From Limnoperna fortunei (taxonomy: Eukaryota; Mollusca; Bivalvia; Mytilida; Modiolidae), in assembly GCA_944474755.1 (NCBI GenBank), contig OX104120.1, positions 35,940,067 through 36,004,066 on the forward strand: a DNA stretch of 64,000 nucleotides, written 5' to 3'. Position 1 is the stretch's first letter, and the number at the start of each line of letters is the position of its first letter. Below, piece after piece: positions 33,601-46,000 of the stretch. The notes beneath the pieces are model-generated. The model had not been told where the DNA came from. It worked only from the letters and a program-made list of their open reading frames with translations, and searched no databases. The position numbers and the translations under genes are program-made.

Positions 33601-34495
33601 ATACCAAACGTGTAGAATTCATCTGGAGCGAAGATGAACACAATGTGTCTTTCTTAATAGTAAAAATTGAATTTCATGGCTTTATTCTATTTATACTGAT
33701 AAATCTGAGGTCTCATTTGGGGATACTGCAACACTATCTACATATATAAGATATAGAACAACAAATGTTACCCCTTGGTGGCTTGGTATGAGTCTAAATT
33801 ACAAATATCTGGTAATATATCGTTTGACGTTACAAGCACGTCATAATAAAATATTTATTGTTCCCACATTCCCTGTAGCAATTAAAATTTCTAAACCACT
33901 TGTCTTATTTCTTGTTTGGGAAATGTACTATTAAGTATTGCTTGCTGCAGGTAACCTAGTGACCAATTTTTTTTAGTCAATCCTTCTATTGTTGCTTACA
34001 ATATTTATTTATTTTGTTATATGTGACCTTATTAATCTGATTATATCAAATGTTTTTATTAATGTTATAGTTTTTGCGTTTATTTATAGTAGAACTTGTA
34101 TTTAGAAAAATATATATAAGATTAAATACACTTGGTAAATATAAAATGATACTAGTACAACCCCACGCTGTTGATTACATGTATTATAATATCCTTTCGA
34201 GATAATAATGTCTCACCTATGGTATAGAAATATCTTTTTAACTTCCTGTCTCATTGGGTGAGATAGCTTTTTTTGATGTCATAGATACCACACAAATACA
34301 TACACAAATAGATACCACACATACTGGAGAAATGCATAAAAATCAGAAACACTGGTGAAAAAAAGTATCAGACCACTCTTGGAAAGCCCATTCAAACATT
34401 TTTCAAACCCACAGGCAAAGATATTTGTCTGTCCAATCCCTCTGCAGAGCCTTAGGATGGACAAGATATCTTTGCCCTTGGGTTTGAGATTTTCT

Positions 34496-34872
34496 TTTCT
34501 TCTTTAAATGGCTGCCTTATGGTACAGATGAGCTTTCATGCACTCATCTGTACTCGTTGCATACTCCCATTAAAAAATTTGAATCATGAACATTGTTGTT
34601 TTCATAACATCGTTCTAGTTTCAGGCATTCTGATTGGATGTCTGATATTAAATAATGGAGAGGTTATCGGGATATGAAAGTTGATGGTTTAAGGAAGAAA
34701 TAGCAACTTTCATTCACTTTTGGGAATGCCTTGTGATCTTCCACTTGTGTTAGAAATTTTATGTCTATTTGATTGTTCTGCTGTGCTCCAAATGTGAAAA
34801 GACTTGAAATTTTCTATAACACGTGGATTTAACATGGTCTTTTCCCAAAACATATGTAAAAACCTATAAGTC
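34496..34872 (+). mobile_element. Composite MITE, copy 3
   Basis: Diverged but collinear with 27787-28158: TTCTTTAAATGGC, GGTACAGATGAGC, CATCTGTACTCGTTGC, ATTCTGATTGGATGTC, GTTTAAGGAAG, then AATAGCAACTTTCATTC to AAAAACCTAT. Both modules are present, so they move or persist as one unit. Confidence 0.65.
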
Positions 34873-35906
34873 TGGCCTTTCTATTTGTGATAGATACTTT
34901 TTGTCTTAAAATTCTAAATGTAATGATCTCTAGTAGATCAATATTTGATTACTGGTGTTAAGGTGTAGAATCTGTGGTGACTTAAAATACTGATTGCAAT
35001 TTTTCACATGTATTTGTAGTGAAAAATTAATATAAAAATACCTATTAAAATGTACACAGAATTGTGTATCCAATTACATCCAGGTCTTAGCTGACAGGAA
35101 TTTTCCTGTCTCAAGGCCCTGGTAAAATTAAAAACGAAAATGTTTGTGAATAAACAAGTTACAAACTGTATGTTAGAAAATATTTAACATCCATTCCTGC
35201 ATGTAATGTTTTGGAGGTTAAAGTATATTCCCCAGATCTTTATTTTATATTTTTTGAATTTTATAGATCGAATTGTTATTGTTTTTGATCTGTTTTGCTT
35301 TTTCTGACCATGTACATTTGGTTAAAAAGAAATTTTGTGTACTGTATTCAAAGACATGATAATAAGCAATTGTATTATAACTTCATTGTGTACATATATA
35401 TAGCAGTGTCAGTAAACAACAGGTGACAAAGTGGTTTTAGTACTCAGTCATCTATTATTAATCGGTCAGCTGTTTAACCCCAACCTTTACTGTCATTGAT
35501 TGGCTTTTTTCATGCCAAAGGTCACGGGCTTCAAAAGGTACTCCCAATTCCACCTCTAGTATAAAATGGATGCCACGATAAAGATGGAAAATTGTATAAA
35601 GTGGTGCAAAATCTGGAGCAAACAAAAGAGTTAAAACAATTGATAATCTTTGTGACTGGTTCAACAACTTCCATTAGGTTTTTGGTAACAGTTTAGTATT
35701 TCCAGTATCAAACCATTTCCCCATCCAGAGGTATCCCAAACATCTACTGACATTATATAATTGTGTAAGTAGAAAATGTCCAACTATAGAATCATGTGAT
35801 TATTTGTTATTGTATTTATTTCACACAATTAAAAAATAAGACATGAAGTTAAGTGTTTACCTTGTTGAAGCCTGGTGACATTGAACCATACAGCATGACA
35901 CACTTA

Positions 35907-36164
35907 GGGACCGACCATTTAACTGGTGGGGGGGGGGGGGGGGGGCTTGGTTTTTTCCTAAAAAAATATTTTGAAAATGATTTTTGATGAAAAAAATATT
36001 TTGGAAGCAGAGGGTAAGAAAAAAAATATTCTGAAGGATTTCTGCTATATAAATTAATGCTAATAATGAAAAAAAATATTCTGTCGCGACGCCTTCAAAA
36101 AATAAATATTTTCTGACCAAAACAAAAAACCAAGCCCCCCCATTCAAGTTAAATGGTCTGTTCC
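35907..36164. mobile_element. PIF/Harbinger-like MITE with TTA target duplication
   Basis: GGGACCGACCATTTAACT at the left matches the inverse of AGTTAAATGGTCTGTTCC at the right. TTA flanks both sides (35904-35906 and 36165-36167). Inside, GGGGCTTGGTTTTT faces AAAAACCAAGCCCC, extending the stem. A G run of about 17 nt lies near the left end. A 132-codon minus frame across it is chance. Confidence 0.75.
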
Positions 36165-36299
36165 TTATGATGTCCATTGTTAATTTTGTACTTTTTATGG
36201 CAACAACTATATCCTGGAGATAAAGTACCAGGCCAGCACATGTAAAGTGATACAAATACTCTATTCCTTCCAGTTAAAAACATCAGCTCAATACTGAGG

Positions 36300-36412
36300 T
36301 TTGTTTGTTTGAATGGTGTTTAATGCCACTTTCAGCAATTTTTCAGCTATAGCATGGCATCCAGTTTTAATTGGGGGAGGAAGTCGGAGTACCTGGAGAA
36401 AATCCAGTACTA
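36300..36412 (-). mobile_element. SINE 3' half fragment
   Basis: Plus strand TTTGTTTGTTTGAATGGTG, GCCACTTTCAGCAATTTTTC and GGGGGAGGAAGTCGGAGTAC give the SINE tail and body in minus orientation. The head is absent. Confidence 0.75.
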
Positions 36413-36989
36413 CATGTGTTGTAACATAATACAGCATTTTTCCTTTGATCTTTTTACTGCGTCTTGTAGTTTAAATAAATGTATGTTAATTGGTAAAAGA
36501 CGTGGTATATAATACTTACTCAAGGTCAAGTTCCAATTTTCTTTCTACATGTCATATTAGTATTACAAATATTTAATTTGCTTTGTAAGCTGAAATCTGA
36601 TTTGCCAATTCAAATGTATAAACCCTTATTATACCATATAACTTGAAGCACAACATCAATGAAACTGCATTCATGTACAAACTTGTTAAGCATGATGACC
36701 AAACGTTTGCTTACCATGCTGTTGTCTTGACAGCATTGAACACAGAAATGTATTTTGAGAAAATAAATTGCTCAAGTAAGAATGGACAATTACTGGTTAT
36801 ATTTGCCTTATTATTTGTATTTTGACAGGTACTAGTAACCATTGTAAAAATTCACTGTTAAATATGTATGACATGGCCTCCTCAAAATTGCTTTCATTTC
36901 ATACAAATATATTGCTTAGTGCAATTGTCTCCGATTTTATTTGACCAACCTTTCTTTCTGTACCGAAAATGTGACTGTGTGAACATCGT

Positions 36990-37420
36990 GGCTTCATGAG
37001 GGAGATATTCAGTTAAGAAGCTCTATGCCACTGTTTTGTGATGATGCCTTAATATGGGGTAGCCTCTGGTGGGAGGGGACTAAAGTGACCTTATGAACAT
37101 CAAGGCTTCATGAGGGAGATATTCAGTTAAGAAGCTCTATGACTCATTAGAGAGGGATTACTGTACTTCTTCAGGGATTCATGCGAGGCCTTTAATTTGG
37201 GGTAGCTCTGGTAAGAGGGGACTCGTTAGAGAGGGAATACTGTAATTCTTCAGGGATTCTTGCGAGGCCTTTAATATGGGGTAGCCTCTGGAAGGAGGGG
37301 ATCATTAGAGAGGGATTACTGAATTTTTCAGGGATTTATGCAAGGCCTTTAATATGGGGTAGCTTTGGTGGGAGGGGACTCATTTGAGATTACTGCACTT
37401 TTGTGGGGATTCATGTGAGA
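36990..37420. repeat. Diverged ~95-130-bp tandem units
   Basis: GAGGGAGATATTCAGTTAAG, AGAAGCTCTATG, AGAGAGGGATTACTG, TTCAGGGATTCATG, GCGAGGCCTTTAATATGGGG and TAGCCTCTGG recur four to five times in partly scrambled units. Intergenic, no coding sense. Confidence 0.65.
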
Positions 37421-37970
37421 AACTTTCAGCGTCTATCATGGTTCTCAAAATATGCTGATGACTGTATAAAGTTTTTTTTATTGCTTCACTTGTTTAAATA
37501 CATCACAAAAGTGCCACTCAGCAATTCATCAGGTCACCTTCCTAAAATTGTTGAGAAACCTGGTCCATACATTTACTGATTAAAACATCAATCTTTGTTA
37601 ATACAAAACCAAGCAAGCAATACATGTGAACCTCTTATTTATTCTTCAACACAGGGCAAACATCCTTAGTGCAAAAAGTTGATCCATGAACATAGTTTAA
37701 CATCCAGTAAGCAATAACAACAAGCTCACAAACTATAAATTGATTCATAAGTATTGAATGAGAAATGGAATTGGTCAATATGAAATAAAATATTAATGCT
37801 GTAGAAAAAGAAGGAATAATGGCTACAGACCTATTGTATAGGATCCAGGTAGTTATTAACGAGGAAAATTTTGTTATTGTTTGGGTAACAAGCTGAAGTA
37901 CACGTGAAAACCCTGACTTTAAGTAGACTGGCAATCTTCGTCAATAGAATTTGGGAGTCAATCTGTTGTT

Positions 37971-38160
37971 TGGATGGGGTTTCACACCACATTCAACAAT
38001 ATGCTGGTGTCAAGTTTTATTGGAGGGAGGAAGCCAGATTACTTGGCAGGAAAACTGGCAATAATTATTAATTAAGAAAGAAGTTGAGCACCCCCTGCCC
38101 ATGTTGATAGGCACTGATCAATAGTAGATGACTACCTTAACCACTGACACGGAGGCCCCC
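37971..38160 (-). mobile_element. Degenerate SINE copy
   Basis: GTTGTTTGGATGGGGTTTCA, TTATTGGAGGGAGGAAGCC and GGAAAACTGGCAAT lead into CCACTGACACGGAGGCCCCC, so tail, body and head are recognisable though diverged. Confidence 0.65.
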
Positions 38161-38193
38161 AGGCTGGAGACGAGCATACTCTGTCTGCAGTAA

Positions 38194-38438
38194 GTTTGTT
38201 TGTTTAAATGTTGTTTAAAGCCACTTTGAGCAATTTTTCAACTATATCATGGCATCCAGTTTTTTATTTGGAGAGGAATGCCCCGACCTTCGGTAGGAAA
38301 ACTGGCAATTCTTGTCAGTTAAGACTGGAGTCGACACACCCTGCCCGCAGTGAGGCTCAAACGCGCAATTTCAGTGTTGACAGACCACTTGATCAATAGC
38401 AGACGAACTACCTTAACCACTCGGCCACAAAGGCCCCC
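38194..38438 (-). mobile_element. tRNA-derived SINE, near full-length
   Basis: Plus strand GTTTGTTTGTTTAAATG, TTTTTCAACTATATCATGGC, CTTCGGTAGGAAAACTGGC and CCACTCGGCCACAAAGGCCC. It lies 33 bp from the previous copy, giving two minus-oriented SINEs in a row. Confidence 0.75.
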
Positions 38439-38439
38439 T

Positions 38440-39859
38440 GCAGTAAGGCTTTAACCCACAACCTCAGCCTTGAAAAGAAAATTAATATGTCTTTTTTATC
38501 TGTTTTATTATAGGATAAAACATCAAAATTTTTAATATCACATAAGTCTCTACATGCAATAACTCTATTTATCTAGTTATTAGGTTAATTTTAATAAATA
38601 ACGAGAGAGAAATCATAATTTCCAAATACAAAATAACAATGTCCATTTTCAATTTGATATACAAGTTTTAAGTGGTCTTGTCGAATGTTCGGAACAAAAA
38701 TTGCATAATTGTAAGACATAAATTTGTTAGGTGTTAAGTCTGACATATTTTTTATATGTCATGCTGAATTTCAACTTTCTGGAAGCAGGAATCATTAGAC
38801 AAATATTGTCCCATCTCATGAAAAGCCAGATGGTTCTCAATGTTTACAACATGATGGGATCTCTTTTTTACCAAACTTCTGTAGGGCTGTGGCAAATATT
38901 TCATGGTTGAGTGAAATTGAAAAGGGGCGTCTTTACCAGTATGTGATAACATGACATCAGTGTCACAGAGACATATTTTCATGTTGTAACAAGTTTGATG
39001 AAGATATGACGTCATTTTCTAAAAAAAAAGAAGCTTCTTTGCCCATGTAAACCTGAGATGGGACAGATAGACAAGCTATGTGTCCCCCAACTTAGTTGAC
39101 GGTACATAAAAACCATGCTTATTCATTTACACAAAAAGGACAGAAGGGGAATTATGTACTGATGTACATAGTATATTGTTTACAGTTTACAAAATGACAT
39201 ACAATTAAAACAGAAATGAAAAGAAATATAAGAATCAAAGGTTTATAAAGACATTTAAAATGTCATACACAGAGAAGGCACCTTTACATATAGTCAGTTT
39301 CTGAACTTTCAGTATTACAATATAAGGACAACATTTTTGTTTTCTATCCAAAGTTACAAGTGCCCTTTCATGTGTGCTGAATAGAAAACAGTCAGTAATA
39401 TCAAAGCTTAAAATAAATCACAGCAATTTACAAAGCCTAAAAATATGACACAATGATATATTTAGAAAAGATATAAACATGATTCACATATAGGTTAAAT
39501 ATTTATACAAAAGGTTCGATCATGACTTGTAAGTTATCTAATTCAAATTATCTCTTGTTTTCTCCAAACTTTATTTTTAATTTTTACTGCAATGGAGATC
39601 TGCTAAGAAGAAATATTAAAGTCTGTTCAGCGGTCAGCATGAACTCATTTGATACCCAAAACTTCCTTATTTAATCTCATTATTTAAGATTTGCAGGCAA
39701 AAACAATACATTGATTTATTGAGAATAATTAACTCAGGTTCCTGACATGACCTTTAATATGATGTTTAAGCTAGTCCATGCAGTGACAATTAAAAAGCAG
39801 GAGATGGAAAGACCAGTGTTTTGTGTTGATTTTTTCTCCTTGCGACAGAAATTTCTGGG
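38440..39859. other. Intergenic, no gene recognised
   Basis: AT-rich, with many T/A microruns. A segment at about 38990-39115 (ACCTGAGATGGGACAGATAG, then GTGTCCC and ACATAAAAA) resembles 55930-56070 and is probably an old dispersed repeat. The left limit of the NCAPD3 transcript probably falls at or just inside its right end. Confidence 0.45.
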
Positions 39860-39865
39860 TTTATT
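39860..39865 (-). terminator. Candidate NCAPD3 polyadenylation signal
   Basis: On the minus strand AATAAA lies 200 nt past the NCAPD3 stop codon. AT-rich surroundings make chance matches common. Confidence 0.35.
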
Positions 39866-40064
39866 TTTTTTATTGCAAGGTTCTCCCGTTTTATGAAAAA
39901 AATTTCAAAAACTTTGCTACAACCTTAGGTCTGATTTTGATTTAATTATTTTTGACTCCCTAAAGAACAATTTAGGTAAAAATTTCTGTTAACTAAGGAA
40001 TACAAAAAACACTGGCCAAAGATCTATTTTTAATTAGGTTGGAGTTCTAAAACAATTTGACATC

Positions 40065-43000
40065 TCATGATTTACTCTTGCGTGTGCTGCGTCTTGTTTT
40101 ACTTCCTGTTTTTTGTTTTTGTTTATTTGATGTTTTTGAAGCAGAATCATCTGTAGCCTCATTTTCATCTGTTTCTGACATTTCTGTGTTTTTCGCTGCT
40201 TGTTTTGGACCCTGAAATAGAATAACTTGACATAATATTGCAGAAATAACTAGATATCAGTGAGATGGTATCCATCTCTGTGGGGCCAGCTGACTTTGAG
40301 GTCAAAGGTCAACAATGGTAAGTGACACATCGCCTTGATATTAACTACCAACATACCAAATATCCAAAGCATACCTCAAAAGATAAAAAAAGTTCTGGCC
40401 CCACACAATTTGTTTGGACGGACAGACAGGCTGATCACTATAGGACGTCCGCCACTTAGTAGAGGGGCCCTTATAATCGATACTGTAATTGTTTGTCCTA
40501 TAGAGAAATTCATGAAAATACCAACAGAAACATTACTTGAAAATAGCAATTATAACAAACACTATACTAAAAATCACACCCCATATACTCAGTTTTTTGC
40601 TTGCATTTAATTATTCTATATTTTACCTCTGTATTACAAAAATCAAATCGAAAATTTTTGTTTCATGACCACATATCTATCTTACATACAATGCCTCCAT
40701 TATTTACATCTCACAAATCGTCCTTCACATTTGATAAGGGAATTCAACTTTCACATCTTGGGATCTATATAAGCAGTTTTTATTTGTCGCATGAAAAACA
40801 TCACTTCAGATACAGTGACTTTTAGTTTAGGTTTCCTATTGGGTAGTGAAATCACTATATAGAGATTGATGTATAGAGAAACAAGTTTCCAGTTTGTTAT
40901 TGGTAATATGTATACACCTATATACATATATACAAGTAGACACCCAAAACACACAAATACAGGGTCTACCTTATCATTCTAATATACATGTAAATTTTTA
41001 AGTATAAAGCTGACAATACAGTATATTGCAAGGCTTGCTCTGGGTTCTAAAATGTTGGTGCCAAAAAAAAGCGTCAACTACAATTTTCTGTTACCAATTT
41101 CTAAAATCTGGCGGCAAAGTATAAAAGCAATTTTTTTTTCATGCCAATATCTTATTCTACATGTGTATTGGTACATGTACCTGTATTGCCATTTACGGTC
41201 AGTGACACACACTCTGATAAGTTTTCTTAGCAAAAATAATTTTCATTCTATGATAGTATTAAGACTAGACATGAGCAGCACAATACTTTTTCTAAATAAT
41301 TGCTACTTCTAATTGGTAAAATTCACATGCTATATAGGCAGGAAGTTGACAAACAAAAGGATAGCGGGCAGTAAATTCATTCTGTATTATTATGGCTATT
41401 TTGCAGTATTTTCCTTTGATCTTTGTGTGCAGTTTTATTCCATGAGATGGGCCCAGCTCGCTGTCAAGACAATGTTAAATAAACACTGTGACGTCACATG
41501 TTACAAAACAGCGACAAACAGATTATTTTAAGTTTTCTGAAACTCGATTCATTTTCTCGTCATTGGTTAAAATAATTTAGAGTGTTGTACCGTGTCTCCA
41601 TAAAATATTGTATTCCAGTTAATATAGCACTAAAGGTTAAATACTCAATTTTATTTTTTTATTGTTTTTATTTAAACATAATTAACCACAAAATTTCTAC
41701 AAATATATTGCTAAAAAAAATGTGTTTTTATTAAAGTTATTATTTGTATGATAATACAGAAAAGTCTGCCTGGTGCATTTGTATAAATTTGTGTATTTCA
41801 TCGAAAAACAAGGAAAGTTACTGCATTGTTTGATTTATTTTTAGAAATATGCTGACAACATTTTGTCCTTGATTTAATTCTAACCCAAAGTTTGAAAAGA
41901 TAAAAAGAAAAGACAAGAAAACTGTTCAGAAACTTTTATCTTGTATTATTTTGAGATTTCCATTCTTTGCAATTTACATTTTCTCAGTGAAGTTAGATCA
42001 AAGAAATTATGTTCGATCAACCATGATGGTGAACACTATGCTTTTGACACCTGCTGTGGTAATTTTTTTTTTTACCGGCCATAAAATATCTGTAAATTGT
42101 GTACTTTAACCCTTTACTCAAATTATTAAATTCTTAAATAGCCACATTATTAAACCCCCCAAAATCCATGTCCGTAAGGACCGTCCGACCAAGTGCATTA
42201 AGTTGTCGGTGTAGGACGTAAAAAACTCCCCAAGTCAAGTCAGTACTTTAACCCTTATGTGTGTGAGTGATCTAGAAGAACACCTTAGACTGATTAATGG
42301 TCTTATTTCTGGTCATTTTGTTCTGTTTGCAAATAAGATATACTGTCGCCAAAAAACTCACCAAAGACAATATTTTGTCGCCAATTGAAATAAACAATTC
42401 ACGACATTGGCAAATCCCAGAGCACCCCTGTATTGTATTGCCACATTTATCTATTATGGAGTTTGATTAGTTAACAGTCTCAATACAATGAACAATCTAT
42501 GTATTTGGGTTTAACTCTAAATGAGCTCCCATATTGGAAGGTTAAAAGTCATCCATTTATGTTCATGTATTTAGTTGATTATTTAATAACTATATGAGTC
42601 ATTATTTATATAAGGGGTCGTCCATAATTGTCAACCATTTTCACAAGTGTGCAAAAAGCACACTTTTTGAGACCCCCCCCCCATCAAAAAGTGTACATCA
42701 ACCATTAAACTAATATAAAAACCAAACTCCACGAGAAACGAAAAATTTCTAAAGATAGATAAAGAAAAAAGTGTACGCAAAAATGTCGAAATTTTTAACC
42801 CCCTCCCTCAAGTGTGCGGTTTGCACACTTATGAAAATGGTTGACAAATATGGACGACCCCTAAGAACTATATTTATGTAATCAAAAAATAAACAAATAA
42901 ACATAAGTTGTTGTATTTGTCCACTGTTTATACAAATCCTATTTTTTTTATATATTTTATTCAATGTTTGCAGCGAGGCAAGAAATAACTATTGACCAAA

Positions 43001-46000
43001 TATGTCAAACAAGTGAACGGCTTTTTAATTATCCTCAATTTAATACAAGAACAATAAAACTAGGCGTAATATTCTTTTAATCCAAGTGACCATCTATTTC
43101 CAGACAGCAGTAAATTTATAGGCTTGTTATTTTAGTTTTCATCTTGAGTATACGATGTATACAAGTACCTCATACTGTTTTCAGCTATTCCCTAATTTAC
43201 TTAATATCAAATCATTGATAAATAAATAGTACCAACTTTATTCAGAGATGTTTAATGCATGTATCAAAATACAGATACAACGTCTACAGAAGGAAAGAAA
43301 CATACATTAACAGTTAAAATTCAAAGCCGAGGCTAAAACAAAAATAACCAACCCACGAATGAATGTCTTTTATCGGTAAGAAAATAAATACCCACGAAAA
43401 CAAATTGATCAACAGTATATGTCCAGATTTATATATATTCTCAAATTTATTGTATACTTACAGGTGACTTAACATTCCACTTTCTTGGTTTAGGTAGTCT
43501 GTATGAAAAAAAAAGGTAACATAAAAATATACCTATACACATGTACTAAAAGTCTCCCACCCTGTTTGCATTTCTTAATTATTCTATATTGTACTTTTTT
43601 TATATAAAAATCCAGTAGAAAAAATTTATCCACGATAACTTGCCCATATTTAATACTATGCCTCTGTCAAAAATCGTCCCAGATTTTTGAAACGGGAATT
43701 TTATATTGTCAGTCAGCAAGTTTTGTTTCTACAGGGATCTAATATTGTGTACAAACCTTCATCTGCTTTTGTGACGAACAATTATATTCAGACAAACTGC
43801 AAGACTTTTCCAGCGTCAATTGCTTACAACAAAGCCGGATGGGTTTTGAACAGACAACAATTGACTGCACATTGAAATATAGATTGTTGTGTAAAAGATA
43901 ACTTGTAGAGACATACATTTCATAAACAAACGTGTCAGTATCTATTTCAGCAACATACCGTTCAGCTGCTGTATGTTTGTTTGTTTGTTTCTATGGTGTT
44001 TAATGCCAATTTCAGCAATTTTTCAGCTTTATCATGGCATCAATGTTTTTATTGGGGGAGAAAGACAGAGTACTTTGATAAAACCCCTGAACTCCGGTAA
44101 GAAAACTGGCAATCCTTTGTCAATTATGACTGAAGTTGAGAGCACCTTTCTGCAACTGTATGAATATTGTTTGCCAACAGATTATATTTTAGTGATGCCA
44201 TCTGGAAGTAATTATTGTGAGTATGCAAGGCCTTGATACCGCTATTAGGTCATCCTACAAAACATAACTAGGACATTTCTGTCTGTTTCACAAAGACAGT
44301 CATCTATACCAAAGCTAAATATACAATAAATGTTTGTTACTTTTCTTTATTTGCAAGAGGTACAAAAAAGCGAAAACTGTCACAACCATGTTTGAGAATT
44401 TCTAAATCAATGTCAAAGGTAACTGGGACTAAAAATGGAAGGAGTCAACTTTACAATGGCCTACATAAATCACAGTTGAGGGTTAGATTCTCACCGCAGG
44501 CAGGGTGTACTCTACTCTAATATAAATTGACAAGGATTGCCAGTTTTCCTACTGCAGGGCGAGGGTTTTCACCTGGTACTCCGGCTTCCTCCCCCAATAA
44601 AACTGGAGGCCATGATATACTGTAGCTGAAAAATTGCTGAAAGTGGCTTTTTCAAACAAACAAACATAAATCACAGAGAGATTGATGTGATGTGTCAAAT
44701 ACATGACAAATGTACAGTTGTGAAATTAAGTTGGTTTATAATATGTAGCACAGAAGTAAAGTTATGTTTAACTTTATTATCCACCATACTTACGGTTTGT
44801 CAGGCGAGAACATATAGACTGTATCCTTACTGCTAGTGTTTGTTCCTCCTTTTTGTGGGGTTCCAGGAGTTGCTGAAAATAAATGCTTTGTTCAGTGTTA
44901 GGGATAATCTAAAAAATGTTTGGAAATATTAAGAAAGAATTTTAATTTAACACATGCTATCTGTTCTTTCAAAACAACATAAGAAAAGACAAACTTTGCA
45001 AACCCACCTACTTTTAAATAGAGAGAGGAAATTTCTTAAAACTAGATATGAGTGCTATTTATGTATTTTCAAAACCAGAGGCTCTAAAAAGCCTTAAACA
45101 CTCTCCGGATTTACATAAGTAAGGAAGATGGTACTTCCCTGATGATACACAAGTCTTGTAAGTTTGTTTCAACTGCTTAACCGACTTCAAAGAAGAAGCC
45201 TTTTTAAACTTTTTTCAATTGGGTCCAATGTTTAACTTAATCCTGTGGTAGCAGCCATTTTGAATTTCTGATTGGCATAAAAACATAAACTTAATAGAGA
45301 ACCATCCGATGAATACTGGTGGTAAGTTTGTTTCAATTGATGGATTTTGGAGAAGTAGATTTTAAACATTTTCCAACAGGGTTATGGTTAAACTACATCC
45401 TGCTGTAACAGCCATTTTGGTTTTTCGATTAGAACAAAAACACATTCATTTTAGGGGACCATTAAATGAACACTGTGACCAAGTTTGGTTTCAATTGGCC
45501 CAGTGTTTCAGAAAAGAAGCCTTTTTAAAAAAAATTTCCAATGTTAAACTAAGTCTTGTGGTAGTAGTGATTTAAAATTTTGGATTGGCATAAAAAACAT
45601 AAACTTTATAGAGGACCATTCAATAGATGTTGGATTTAAATTTTATTTCAATTATATAACCAGTTTAAGAGAAGAAGCCTATTTAAACATTTTCCCACTG
45701 GGTCCTATGTTAAACTAAGTCCTGCAGTGGTGGCTATTTCGGTTTTCGGATTAGAATAAACAACACCCACTAGATAAAGGACCTTTAAATGAACACTGTG
45801 ATGAAATTTGGTTTCAATTGACCTATAAAGTTTACAGGTGACAAAGATGCTGACGATGATGACGACAAAAACAACAGACTAAAAATGATGACAAAAGCCT
45901 ACAAAAGTATAATACATGTTCAATTTGCACATTTAATACAATAATGTTATATAAACCACAACACTCCAATTTCACATCAATATCTCCTGCGAGATGCTCA

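Noticed and set aside
35857..36255. 132-codon minus frame
   Set aside because: It spans a Harbinger-like MITE including its G run, with low-complexity Phe/Ile-rich sequence and no domain.
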